Shown here in pieces: positions 30,401 through 38,163 of a stretch of DNA of 64,000 nucleotides (position 1 is the first letter of the stretch; the number at the start of each line of letters is the position of its first letter). Source of the stretch: Ruegeria pomeroyi (lineage in GTDB: Bacteria; Pseudomonadota; Alphaproteobacteria; Rhodobacterales; Rhodobacteraceae); assembly GCF_021405525.1 (NCBI RefSeq), contig NZ_JAGQAG010000001.1:3224001-3288000 (forward strand), written 5' to 3'. The position numbers and the translations under genes are program-made. Below the pieces are notes generated by a model. That model was not told the origin of the DNA and did not search any database. It was given only the letters and a program-made list of their open reading frames with translations.

Positions 30401-30903
30401 TGCTCGACACCCCGCTGCCGCAGCGCCCACCCCTTGGCCGCCGCGACAAGGCGTTGATCAAGCTGCAACAGTTCCGCCAGCGCGGACCACGCTACCTGGT
30501 CGATTGGGTCAAGGCGCGTTTTGCCTGGGAAGTGCAGCGCAGGCGCGGCCCGGTTCAGGACGGCGGCGCCGGTGCCTTCAACAACACGCGGATCGAGGCC
30601 GCCTTTCTGCGCTCGGCTGCGGGTTACGCACTGCGGCCATGGGAGGGTGCGACAGTACTGTTCCGGCCGCCGCTGGAACGGCTCTGGCAGGTGTCGGGCG
30701 GCAACTGGGTCAATCATGAGCGTCACTATGTCTATCCCGACAACGACTGGGGCCGCTGGATCGCGGAACTCGAGGTGATCGAGGTGCCCGGTGACCATGA
30801 CAGCATGGTGCTGGTGCCCAATGTCTCGGTCCTGGCCGAGCATCTGCGCGGCCAGCTCAACGCCATCGACAGCGCCGGCGCCCTGCCGCATGCGGCGGAG
30901 TGA
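24478..30903 (+). CDS. Type I polyketide synthase, KS-AT-KR-DH-ACP-TE
   Basis: The 2141-residue enzyme is a single polyketide module with its own release domain. KS (about 10-440) has the Cys184-His320-His360 triad in TACSTSL, CHGTGT and TNIGHL. AT (about 530-850) has the nucleophile Ser632 in GHSMGE and His731 in AAHSRML, which is neither the malonyl HAFH nor methylmalonyl YASH signature. KR (about 905-1390) has TGGFGGIGL and the catalytic set Ser1320, Tyr1333, Asn1337. A DH-like double hotdog follows KR (His1419; Asp1587 in HPGLLD). ACP carries Ser1804 in DLGGHSL. TE (about 2110 end) has Ser1950 in GFSGG, Asp1977 and His2107. It sits 5 bases before a glycosyltransferase and one gene from an NRPS, inside a polysaccharide locus. 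The domain assignments are firm; the product is not known. Confidence 0.93.
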   Translation: MATREVKFEQDDIAIVGMSVHVPGAQSAAEFWRNLRAGIESIQPLDDEALLEAGERADRLADPNYVRAAALLDGFDRFDADFFGFSPKEAAILDPQHRQFLETAWEAMEDAGHPPETIAGPIGVYAGCGMGSYFYFNICSNPGLVDDVGMFLLRHTGNDKDFLSTRVSHVFDLHGPSVNVQTACSTSLVAIHYACKALREGECDMALAGGSTIELPQGRGYLYKENEILSPDGHCHAFDHRAQGTVFGSGAGVVALRRLKDALADGDHIWAVIKGSAINNDGADKAGYLAPSVGGQAQAISAALKAADVPAETIDYVECHGTGTYLGDPIEVSALTQAYREQTAESGFCKIGSVKTNIGHLDTAAGVAGFAKTALALHHKQIPPSLGYEAPNPAIDFDTSPFRVNDRLTDWTPHKGPRRGAVNSLGVGGTNAHVILEEAPERAASDESEFPFQILCLSARSRAALDGNAKALAGWLRANPDVNLADVAYTLKEGRRGFEKRRVLVAETALEAADLLEQGDPRRVFTHDALGAGADVVFMFPGGGAQYAGMARDLYEVEPVFAEWMDRGLEHLQKSLDYDIRAIWLPDGDTAEADARLQQPSVQLPLIMIVEYALAQLWLSWGVRPAALVGHSMGENTAACLAGVIGFEDCIDLVLLRGRLFDTVAPGGMLSISLPLDEVQALIGEELDIASVNAPRLTAVSGPQAALDRLSEALRAREVEYQRIQIDIAAHSRMLEPILKEYGDFLRGLTLSAPQIPIQSNRTGAVLTEAEATSPDYWVAQLRNTVHFADCIDALSEGRDRVFLEVGPGKALSSLAQMSPGVSPGQVLSSLRHPDQDIADDAYFLGVIGRLWACGVEADWPQIWGEALRHRLPLPTYAFQRSRYFIEPGTRQAEAPRALPARSDDLAQWGWRPVWRPRLADCDIDTATELAEAAPRNWLFFMDETGLAEAAAQRLEGVGHHVTRIRSGDSYARLTDGSYTLAPEQGRMGYDLLLRDLAEQQRLPDRIGHFWLVTEDERFRPGSSFHDRNMEHGFFALTWLAQALGQVDLPGPLHITTFTSGAARLRDEGLTYPEKATIAGPMGVLPHEMPGLTCATVDIELPARLRPPLWARLRGAAPEQDEDLTPAVLEELLAEPGNTIAARRDGKRFGRSYRPAPLTDAGPAFRDGGTYLITGGFGGIGLTLARHLMDQHGANVILLGRDPLPADRASWLSGHSPADRTSRRIRALAELEALERGEVMAIAADVANIDQMRRALGEAEDRFGALTGVIHAAGHIADGPALAKTETDLHRVLSPKMTGLRVLDQLFPDGVLELMVLCASSSTASRPAGQVDYVAANEYLNAFADSRQSGATRVVAVNWGVWADIGMAADARAARLGAGHDTERSPTGLPLLHEVGFDEAGNRLFVSRLSAEDWVFDEHRTAGGTALLPGTGYLELAAQALHAQGITHPYDIRDLYFFRPLRVNGTPREVVVRLEDAPDGVAFSVWSALPGGGYAQNAQARLVPAPEAQAEPLDLAAIASRCPEAEGAAPDTVLHSPQERHLQFGPRWQVLRATARGTGEGLARLALPEAYRGDLDKGYRMHPGLLDLATGWAIKLSAGYDGETLWVPVSYRAIRVHAPLTAEIRSWMRLTPDQAAVAGHASFDITLTDPSGAVLVEIEGFQMQRTTGTIDLSDPERPDAEAATLGLEPARKSTPLSPEEQRLHHNIAQGIRAEEGAEALVRALGTGLPQLVVSSLDLSRLIAEADQVAAPAETGQSFDRPELDTDYVAPATETEKTLAGFFETLLGVSKVGTQDSFFDLGGHSLIAVRLFAQINRAFAVEFPISLLFEAPSVAAIAERIDARLGRSSAGDTPETAEAAAPKLTHVVPLHQAAAGHASPFFVVAGMFGNVLNLRHLALMLGRDRTVYGLQARGLVGEDAPHETIPEAARDYIAEMRQVQPHGPYLLGGFSGGGIIAYEIAQQLRDAGEEVALLVLLDTPLPQRPPLGRRDKALIKLQQFRQRGPRYLVDWVKARFAWEVQRRRGPVQDGGAGAFNNTRIEAAFLRSAAGYALRPWEGATVLFRPPLERLWQVSGGNWVNHERHYVYPDNDWGRWIAELEVIEVPGDHDSMVLVPNVSVLAEHLRGQLNAIDSAGALPHAAE

Positions 30904-30907
30904 TCCC

Positions 30908-31915
30908 ATGACCAGCGCAACAGTCTTGACCGTCATCCTGAACTACCGCACGCCCGACCTGACGATCAGCGCCTGCGAAGCCGCCATGCGCGAGATGCAG
31001 GATCTGCCCGGCGAGATCGTGGTGGTCGACAATGCCTCGGGCGATGGCTCGTTCGAGAAGCTTTCCAAGGCCGCTACCGACTATGGCTGGCTGGCCAGCG
31101 GCAAGCTGCGGCTGGTGCAAAGCGGGCGCAATGGCGGCTTTGGCGCCGGGATGAACGTGGGCATGAACGCGGGTCTGTCGAACGGGGCCGCACCCGATTT
31201 CTATTACCTCTTGAACTCGGATGCCTGGCCCGATCCTGGCTGCATCCGGGGCCTGCGCGATTTCCTGCTGGAAACCCCCGATGCCGGTCTGGCCGCCAGC
31301 GCCGTGCGCGGCATCGACGACGATCCGCACCGCACCGCCTTTCGCTTTCCCACCGCCGCGGGCGAGTTCGAGGCCGCCGCCCGCACCGGCCCGCTGAGCC
31401 GCCTGCTGCGCGGCCATATCATCGCGCCCCCCCTGCCCGCGCGGCGCACAAGGGTCGACTGGGCCTCGGGCGCCAGCCTGATGATCCGGCGCGAGGTGAT
31501 CGCGGCGACCGGTGGGTTCGACGAGCGATTCTTTCTTTATTTCGAGGAAACCGACCTGTGCCGCCGTGCCCAGGCCGAGGGCTGGAGCACGCATTACCTG
31601 CCTGACGTGGGTGTGGTGCATATCGGCTCGGCCAGCACCGGCATGAAAAGCTGGAACCGCACCCCGCAATACTGGTTCGATTCCCGGCTTCACTATTACC
31701 TCAAGACCCATGGGCGGGCCTATGCGGCGGGTGCCACGCTGGCGCTGGTGACCGGTGCCGCGATCTGGCGCCTGCGCCGTCTGGTACAGGCCAAGCCGCA
31801 GGCCGACCCCGACCGTTTCCTGACCGATCTGGTCAGCCATGCCTTGCGCGCCGCTTTGGGCCGGTCACGTACCGCCCCCGCCCCAGTTACCGCCATCCCG
31901 GAGGATAGCAGATGA
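30908..31915 (+). CDS. Glycosyltransferase, GT2 family (rhamnosyltransferase-like)
   Basis: The 335-residue transferase has TVILNYRTPDLTISAC at the N-terminus, VVVDNASGDGS, SGRNGGFGAGMNVG, the DxD-like YLLNSDAWPDPG and WASGASLMIRREVI followed by GGFDERFFLYFEETDLCRRA, a set typical of WbbL/rhamnosyltransferase-like GT2 enzymes. The ATG at 30908 gives the canonical start. It lies between the PKS (4-base gap) and the NRPS (4-base overlap), so it probably glycosylates the assembly-line product or an intermediate; equally it could serve the polysaccharide. Confidence 0.88.
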   Translation: MTSATVLTVILNYRTPDLTISACEAAMREMQDLPGEIVVVDNASGDGSFEKLSKAATDYGWLASGKLRLVQSGRNGGFGAGMNVGMNAGLSNGAAPDFYYLLNSDAWPDPGCIRGLRDFLLETPDAGLAASAVRGIDDDPHRTAFRFPTAAGEFEAAARTGPLSRLLRGHIIAPPLPARRTRVDWASGASLMIRREVIAATGGFDERFFLYFEETDLCRRAQAEGWSTHYLPDVGVVHIGSASTGMKSWNRTPQYWFDSRLHYYLKTHGRAYAAGATLALVTGAAIWRLRRLVQAKPQADPDRFLTDLVSHALRAALGRSRTAPAPVTAIPEDSR

Positions 31916-34900
31916 GCCTGACCCATGTCGTGATCGGAAACGAATCCCTGTTGATCGGTTGCAGCGAGATGCTGCTCGACCGCGGGCACCAGATCGCCGC
32001 CGTCGTTTCCACCGATGCCGAAATCGCCACCTGGGCGCGGGGCAAGGGCCTCGCCCATATGCGCGAGATCTCGGAGCTGGAGCCGCATCTCGCGGGCGCC
32101 GGGTTCGACTGGTTGCTGTCGATCGCCAATCTCCGGGTGATCCCGCAGGCGGTGCTGGCCCTGCCGCGCCGGGGGGCCGTGAACTTTCACGACGGACCGC
32201 TGCCGCGCTATGCCGGGCTGAACACGCCGGCATGGGCGCTGATGGCGGGCGAAACCCGCTATGGCGTGACCTGGCATCTGATCGAAGGCGGCATCGACGA
32301 GGGCGACATCCTGGCGCAACAGATGTTCGACATCGCCGAGGATGACACCGCGTTTTCGCTGAACTCCAAGTGCTATGGCGCGGCGCTTGACAGTTTCGCA
32401 CGGGTGGCCGACCAGCTGGAACAGGGGCTCGAACGGCAAGCGCAGGATCTGAGCCAGCGCAGCTATTTCGGACGCGACGCCCGGCCCGCCGCCGCCGGGC
32501 GGCTGGACTTCACCAAACCCGCCACGACGCTGGCCGCGCTGGTGCGCGCGCTTGATTTCGGCGACTATGCCAACCCGCTGACCTGCGCCAAGATCGTGGC
32601 TGGCGGGCGGGTGCTGGCTGTTGGTCAGGCCCGGGCCGAAGGCCGCTCGGGCGCCCTGCCCGGAACCGTTCTTTCCACAACTGCCGACAGCCTCCTCCTG
32701 GCCTGTGGCGAAGGCGATCTGATGCTGGGTGCGCTGCGCGCTCTGGACGGCTTGCCGGTCGATCTGGCCGAACTTGCCCCCAAGGGGCAGCGCCTGCCCG
32801 CATTCTCTGCAACCGAGGGCGAGGCTCTGGGCCGCGCGCTGGCTGCCGCCCTGCCCGCCGAACGACACTGGCATGTCGCCCTCACTGCGATGCGGCCGCT
32901 GCCGGTGCCGCTGGCCATCGGTAACACGGCCGGCACACCCGCGCCGCACCGTCTTTCGGTTCCACACGGCCTGGGCGAAGCCGCTCTGATGGCCTCGGTC
33001 GTCGTCTGGGCCTTGCGGAGCAGCGGTGAGGACTACGGCGATCTGGCCTTGACCACTGGCGCCATGCAGCAGGCCGCCGCAAACGGCTATGTCAGCGGTT
33101 GGGTGCCTTTGCAGGCGGCGCTGACCTCGACCCGCGCCGACCTGATCGGCTGGGTCGAACAGACGGCCCAAGCCGCCCGCGCCACGGGCGCGCCCCCCGC
33201 CGACCTGATGCTGCGCGACCCGCGCATTTCCCACAGGACCATACCACAAGTGGCGCTGGCGCTGGATGGCGCCGGGCCGGTTCCGGGGGCGGTACTGACC
33301 GTGGCGCTGGACCAGGGGCAGGCCACGCTTTTTGCCGATGCCGCGCGGCTCGACCCGCGCCAGACCGAGATCCTGGCCCGGCGGCTGGAAACCGCGATGC
33401 ATGCGATGGGCCGCGCGCGCGACACCGATACCGTCTCCGCGTTGCCGGTTCTGCCGGCGTCGGAACGCTCGACCATGATCAGCGACTGGAACCGTAGCGC
33501 CCGCGATTACGACCGGGCGTTGACCATACACCATGCTTTCGAGGATCAGGCCGCCCGCACACCCGAGGCCCCGGCGCTGGTCTTTGAGGGGCAAACGCTC
33601 AGCTACGCCGCCCTCAATGCCCGCGCCAATGCGGTGGCCGCCCGCCTGTGTGAAATGGGCGCCGGTCCGGGCAGCCATATCGGCATCTATCTCGACCGCG
33701 GCCCCGAATTGCTGATTGCGGCGCTGGCCGCGCTCAAGGCGGGCGGCGCCTATGTGCCGCTCGACCCCGCCTATCCGGCCGACCGCATCGCCCATTATGT
33801 CAGCGACAGCCGCGCCGCGATCATCGTGACCAATGGCGCCCGCGCACAAAGCCTGCCCGACACGCAGGCGCAGATCCTCGACCTTGGCCCGTTGGCAGAT
33901 GCCAGACAACCCGAGAATGCCGATGGCGGTGCCAGCGCCGACGATCTGGCCTATGTGATCTACACGTCAGGTTCGACTGGCACGCCCAAGGGGGTGATGG
34001 TCGAACACCGCAATGTGGCCAATTTCTTTGCCGGGATGGACGACCGCATCGACCATGCCAATGGCGGCGTCTGGCTGGCGGTCACCTCGCTGAGCTTTGA
34101 TATCTCGGTGCTGGAACTGTTCTGGACGCTGGCGCGCGGCTTCAAGGTGGTGCTGAGTTCCGACGAGAACCGCGCCGAAGTCTCGAAAGGCCCAATCGCG
34201 GTCAGTGACCGGCCGATCGACTTCAACCTGATGTATTGGGGCAATGACGACGGGCCGGGGCCGAAGAAATACGAACTGCTGCTCGAAGGCGCGAAATTCG
34301 CCGACGCGCACGGGTTCAACGCGGTCTGGACGCCGGAACGGCATTTCCACGCCTTTGGCGGCCCCTATCCGAACCCCTCGGTGACCGGCGCGGCGGTGGC
34401 TGCGGTGACAAAAAATCTCAGCGTGCGCGCCGGGTCCTGCGTGGCCCCGCTGCACCATCCCTCCCGCATCGCCGAGGAATGGGCAGTGATCGACAACCTG
34501 ACCGGCGGGCGCGCGGCGCTTGGCATCGCCTCGGGCTGGCAGCCTGACGATTTCATCCTGCGCCCGGAAAACACCCCGCCGCGCAACAAGCCCGCCATGT
34601 TCGAAACCATCGAAACCCTGCGCAAGCTCTGGCGCGGCGAGGCGGTGGAGTTCGCCAAGGCCGATGGCACCATGCATTCGGTCGTCACCCAGCCGCGCCC
34701 GGTGTCCAAGGAACTGCCGCTCTGGGTCACCACGGCGGGCAACCCGGAGACCTGGCGCGAGGCCGGGGCCATCGGCGCCAACGTGCTGACCCACCTTCTG
34801 GGGCAGAGCATCGACGAGGTGGCCGACAAGATCCGCATCTATCACGCCGCCCTGCGCGAGGCGGGCCATGACCCGGCCGATTTCAAGGTGACGCTGATGC

Positions 34901-36516
34901 TGCACACCTATCTGGCCGACACCCGCGAAGAGGCCGCGCGCATCGCGCGCGAGCCGATGAAGGATTACCTGCGCTCGGCCGCCGGGCTGATCAAGCAATA
35001 TGCCTGGGCCTTCCCCGCCTTCAAGAAACCCAAAGGGGTGACCAACGCCTTTGAAATGGATCTGGGCGTGCTGAGCGGCGACGAGCTGGAAGCGATCCTC
35101 GATTTCGCCTTCGAGCGGTATTTCGAGGACTCGGGGCTGTTCGGCACCATCAACGATGCCGTGGCCCGCGTCGAACAGCTCAAACGCATCGGCGTGGACG
35201 AGGTGGCTTGCCTCATCGACTATGGCATCGACCCTGCGGTCGTGCTCGAAGGGCTGAAACCCCTGGCCGAGGTCCTGAAACGGGTGCGCGCGCCCAGCGC
35301 GCTGGCCGAGGATGATTTCTCGCTGGCCGCCCAGATCGTGCGCCATGGGGTGACGCATATTCAATGCACGCCCTCGATGGCGCGGATGATCGCCATGAAC
35401 GACGAGGCGCGCATGGCGCTTGGCCGGGTCAAACACCTGCTGCTGGGGGGCGAGGCCCTGCCCGGCGATCTGGTCGAGGATCTGCGCGAGGCGACCGGCG
35501 CCCGCATTCTCAACATGTACGGGCCGACCGAGACCACGATCTGGTCCACCTGTGCGCTGGTGCCGCCCCGGACCGAGGGCACGGTCGATATCGGCCAGCC
35601 CATCGCCAATACCACCGTTTATGTGCTGGACGGCAGCGGACAACCCTGCCCCATCGGCGTGCCCGGAGAGCTGCATATCGGCGGCGAGGGGGTGACACGC
35701 GGCTATTGGCAGCGCCCCGAACTGACCGCCGAGCGGTTCCCGCGCGATCCGTTTGCCGCCGAGGCCGGGCTCACGGTGACCGCCGCGCCGCAGATGTACC
35801 GCACCGGCGATCTGGTACGCTGGCGGGCGGACGGGCAGCTCGATTTCCTGGGGCGCAGCGACCATCAGGTCAAGATCCGCGGCCAGCGGATCGAGTTGGG
35901 CGAGATCGAGGCGGCGATGGCCTCTTATCCCGGTGTCACCGGCGCGGTGGTGATTGCGCGTGAGATGGGCGGCGACACAAGGCTGGTGGGCTATGTCACC
36001 ACCGGCGGGCCGGTCTCGGATGTTGCCCTGCGCGCGCATCTGGCCGCGCGCCTGACCGAGGTGATGGTGCCCGCACATATCGTGACGCTCGACGCGTTTC
36101 CGCTGACGCCCAACAAGAAGATCGACCGCAAGGCCCTGCCCGAACCGGTGCAGCAGCGCGCCGCACCCAGCGCCCCCTCGGAACCCGTCAGCGGCGCCGC
36201 GGCGCAGATCGCCGCGATCTGGTCGCGTATCCTGGGCGTCGGTGACATCCGGGCCGATGACAACTTCTTTACCCTTGGCGGGCATTCCCTGCTGGCGGTG
36301 CAGGCCCATCGCGAGATCCGCGCGGCGCTGAACGTGCCGGCCCTGCCCATCACCGACATCTTCCGCTTTCCCACCCTGGGCGGGCTGGCCGCGCATTTGT
36401 CAAAAGGCGATGCTCCCGATGAACCGACGCCACCTGCCGTCGACAGCGAGGAACGCGCCAGCACCATGTCGCGCCGGCGGGCGATGCGGGCCAACCGGCA
36501 GGAACGGGTGCGGTGA
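31912..36516 (+). CDS. NRPS: formyltransferase, C-like remnant, adenylation domain with inserted luciferase-like monooxygenase, PCP
   Basis: The 1534-residue protein begins with a methionyl-tRNA-formyltransferase-like domain (1 to about 300) with the Asn91-His93-Asp129 catalytic set in NFHDGPLPRY and GGIDEGDIL. Residues about 330-530 resemble the end of a condensation domain (LPASERSTMISDWN) but no HHxxxDG is present. The adenylation domain starts near 541, with YTSGSTGTPKG at about 684. Between FDISVLELFW (730-739) and HIQCTPS (1149-1155) a roughly 370-residue FMN-dependent luciferase-like monooxygenase of the MupA/Atu3671 type is inserted. The adenylation domain then resumes (NMYGPTETTIW at 1201, YRTGDLVRW, PNKKIDRKAL) and a PCP with Ser1459 in LGGHSLL ends it. 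The specificity residues read D-I-L-Q-L-G-M-I-W-K, one change from the glycine code. There is no TE, so the chain must pass to the PKS. Confidence 0.92.
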   Translation: MSLTHVVIGNESLLIGCSEMLLDRGHQIAAVVSTDAEIATWARGKGLAHMREISELEPHLAGAGFDWLLSIANLRVIPQAVLALPRRGAVNFHDGPLPRYAGLNTPAWALMAGETRYGVTWHLIEGGIDEGDILAQQMFDIAEDDTAFSLNSKCYGAALDSFARVADQLEQGLERQAQDLSQRSYFGRDARPAAAGRLDFTKPATTLAALVRALDFGDYANPLTCAKIVAGGRVLAVGQARAEGRSGALPGTVLSTTADSLLLACGEGDLMLGALRALDGLPVDLAELAPKGQRLPAFSATEGEALGRALAAALPAERHWHVALTAMRPLPVPLAIGNTAGTPAPHRLSVPHGLGEAALMASVVVWALRSSGEDYGDLALTTGAMQQAAANGYVSGWVPLQAALTSTRADLIGWVEQTAQAARATGAPPADLMLRDPRISHRTIPQVALALDGAGPVPGAVLTVALDQGQATLFADAARLDPRQTEILARRLETAMHAMGRARDTDTVSALPVLPASERSTMISDWNRSARDYDRALTIHHAFEDQAARTPEAPALVFEGQTLSYAALNARANAVAARLCEMGAGPGSHIGIYLDRGPELLIAALAALKAGGAYVPLDPAYPADRIAHYVSDSRAAIIVTNGARAQSLPDTQAQILDLGPLADARQPENADGGASADDLAYVIYTSGSTGTPKGVMVEHRNVANFFAGMDDRIDHANGGVWLAVTSLSFDISVLELFWTLARGFKVVLSSDENRAEVSKGPIAVSDRPIDFNLMYWGNDDGPGPKKYELLLEGAKFADAHGFNAVWTPERHFHAFGGPYPNPSVTGAAVAAVTKNLSVRAGSCVAPLHHPSRIAEEWAVIDNLTGGRAALGIASGWQPDDFILRPENTPPRNKPAMFETIETLRKLWRGEAVEFAKADGTMHSVVTQPRPVSKELPLWVTTAGNPETWREAGAIGANVLTHLLGQSIDEVADKIRIYHAALREAGHDPADFKVTLMLHTYLADTREEAARIAREPMKDYLRSAAGLIKQYAWAFPAFKKPKGVTNAFEMDLGVLSGDELEAILDFAFERYFEDSGLFGTINDAVARVEQLKRIGVDEVACLIDYGIDPAVVLEGLKPLAEVLKRVRAPSALAEDDFSLAAQIVRHGVTHIQCTPSMARMIAMNDEARMALGRVKHLLLGGEALPGDLVEDLREATGARILNMYGPTETTIWSTCALVPPRTEGTVDIGQPIANTTVYVLDGSGQPCPIGVPGELHIGGEGVTRGYWQRPELTAERFPRDPFAAEAGLTVTAAPQMYRTGDLVRWRADGQLDFLGRSDHQVKIRGQRIELGEIEAAMASYPGVTGAVVIAREMGGDTRLVGYVTTGGPVSDVALRAHLAARLTEVMVPAHIVTLDAFPLTPNKKIDRKALPEPVQQRAAPSAPSEPVSGAAAQIAAIWSRILGVGDIRADDNFFTLGGHSLLAVQAHREIRAALNVPALPITDIFRFPTLGGLAAHLSKGDAPDEPTPPAVDSEERASTMSRRRAMRANRQERVR

Positions 36517-37184
36517 CAGGGGCGGCGGCCACCGGGGCGCTGATGCTGGCGGCGCCGCTGCTGGATACGCGCGTGGCGCTGGCCGCGACCGACCCCGCCG
36601 GGCCGCATCAGGCCTATCCCGAAGAACTGGCCGCCCTGTCCCGCGCCACCACCAAACGGCAGCGTGAATTTGCCGCCGGGCGCGCCGCCGCCCGCCTCTC
36701 GCTGCGCGAACTGGGCGCCCCGGCTTTGGCGATCCCGATGGGAACCGACCGGGCGCCGGTCTGGCCGCCGGGGCTGCTGGGTAGCATCACCCATACCGAC
36801 ACCGCCTGTCTGGCCGCCACCGCATGGGAGGGCGAGATTCGCCTCCTCGGCCTGGACATGGAACCCGACACGCCACTGGATACAGACCTGATGGAGACCA
36901 TCTGCATCCCCGCCGAACGCGACTGGCTGGCCAGGCAGGACATGGCCGGGCACTGGGCCAAGCTGATCTTTTCGGCCAAGGAATGCGCCTACAAGGCGCA
37001 ATACCGGCTGAGCCGCGCCCTGATCGGGTTCGACGCCATCGCGATCAGGCCCGATCCCGTCAGCCAGAGCTTTGCCGCCACATTTCAGGCCGACATACCG
37101 CCCTTTTCCAGGGGTGAGACACTGCACGGGCGTTTTGCGCGCGGGGGCGGGCTGATTATCACTGTGCTGGCCGTTGCCGCGTGA
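36513..37184 (+). CDS. 4'-phosphopantetheinyl transferase (EntD/Sfp superfamily)
   Basis: The 223-residue enzyme attaches the phosphopantetheine arm of coenzyme A to carrier-protein serines. It shows QREFAAGRAAARLSLRELG (the family's RxxxGRxxAR-like block), GSITHTDTACLAAT (the SHT-like block), LGLDMEP (metal-binding Asp) and FSAKECAYKAQY (the conserved W/FSxKEsxyKa motif). The GTG at 36513 overlaps the NRPS stop by 4 bases. It would activate the ACP at Ser1804 of the PKS and the PCP at Ser1459 of the NRPS. The N-terminal stretch is short and alanine-rich. Confidence 0.9.
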   Translation: MTGAAATGALMLAAPLLDTRVALAATDPAGPHQAYPEELAALSRATTKRQREFAAGRAAARLSLRELGAPALAIPMGTDRAPVWPPGLLGSITHTDTACLAATAWEGEIRLLGLDMEPDTPLDTDLMETICIPAERDWLARQDMAGHWAKLIFSAKECAYKAQYRLSRALIGFDAIAIRPDPVSQSFAATFQADIPPFSRGETLHGRFARGGGLIITVLAVAA

Positions 37185-37215
37185 AATCTGAATGAGGTTA
37201 CGCTAGAAAGCCCCC

Positions 37216-38163
37216 ATGTTGCGCGCTGTTCTGCCCACCCTCCTGATCCTAGCGATTCTGATGGCCGGTCTCTGGTGGGGCTGGCTGCGCCCGCGCCCGC
37301 CCGACAGCGCCGTGGTGGATGCCGCCTATGCCCGACCGCTGCCACCGCCCGCGGGTGCGATGGCGGTGTTTCACCTCGGTCACAGCCTGGTGGGACAGGA
37401 CATGCCGGCGATGCTGCAACAGTTGTCCCCAATCGGGCACGACTATGCCAGCCAGCTGGGATGGGGCACCACGCTCAAGGCGCATTGGGAGCCGGATGAG
37501 GGGATCAATGGCTTTGAGCAGATGAACGATCATCCCCGCTATCGCCCCGCCGATATCGCGCTGCGCTCGGGTGACTATGACGCGGTGATCCTGACCGAAA
37601 TGGTCGAGCTAACCGACGCGATCAAGTATTTCGAAAGCGACCGCTATTTCAGCAAATGGGCCGAACTTGCACGTGAGGCACGGCCCGATACGCGGGTGTT
37701 CTTGTACGAAACCTGGCACTGGTTGGACGATCCCGATGGCTGGCTCAACCGGCTCGACCGTGATCTTGTCGCGCTTTGGGAAAACGAGATCCTGCTGCGC
37801 GACATGGCCCGTAACCCCGACAACCCCGCCCATGTGATCCCGGTGGGTCAGGTCCTGTCCCGCTTTGTCCGCGCTGTCGAAGCGCGTGGCGGTGTGCCTG
37901 GCATTGAAGGGCCCGAGGCGCTGTTCCACACCGACGACCAGGGACGACTCGACCCGATCCACATGGGTGATCTGGGCAACTATCTGATCGCGCTCACCCA
38001 TTACGCGGTGCTCTATCAGGCATCCCCCGTCGGCCTTCCCCACCAGTTGAACCGGGCCGATGGCAGCCCCGCCTTTGCCCCCTCGCCAGAGGCCGCGCGC
38101 CTGATGCAAGAGATCGTCTGGCAGACCGTCACCAGCTATCCCAAGACCGGAGTCCCGCAATGA
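37216..38163 (+). CDS. Membrane-anchored SGNH-hydrolase-like protein
   Basis: The 315-residue protein has one N-terminal membrane helix (about residues 5-23) and an extracytoplasmic domain. A GHS motif (Ser57 in FHLGHSLVG) takes the place of the GDSL nucleophile block, and Asp246-x-x-His249 (DPIHMGDLGNYL) matches SGNH block V. Together with YDAVILTEMVE these point to an esterase or acyltransferase fold. The next gene has the same domain at its N-terminus, with a GHSLFG block and DDIHPNDLGFY. It may remove or move acyl groups on the polysaccharide (inference). Family assignment rests on motifs only. Confidence 0.6.
   Translation: MLRAVLPTLLILAILMAGLWWGWLRPRPPDSAVVDAAYARPLPPPAGAMAVFHLGHSLVGQDMPAMLQQLSPIGHDYASQLGWGTTLKAHWEPDEGINGFEQMNDHPRYRPADIALRSGDYDAVILTEMVELTDAIKYFESDRYFSKWAELAREARPDTRVFLYETWHWLDDPDGWLNRLDRDLVALWENEILLRDMARNPDNPAHVIPVGQVLSRFVRAVEARGGVPGIEGPEALFHTDDQGRLDPIHMGDLGNYLIALTHYAVLYQASPVGLPHQLNRADGSPAFAPSPEAARLMQEIVWQTVTSYPKTGVPQ

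Noticed and set aside
28759-36396. Very long minus-strand frames (725, 729 and 809 codons) over the PKS, GT and NRPS genes
   Set aside because: Antisense shadows of strongly conserved plus-strand domains; low-complexity composition.
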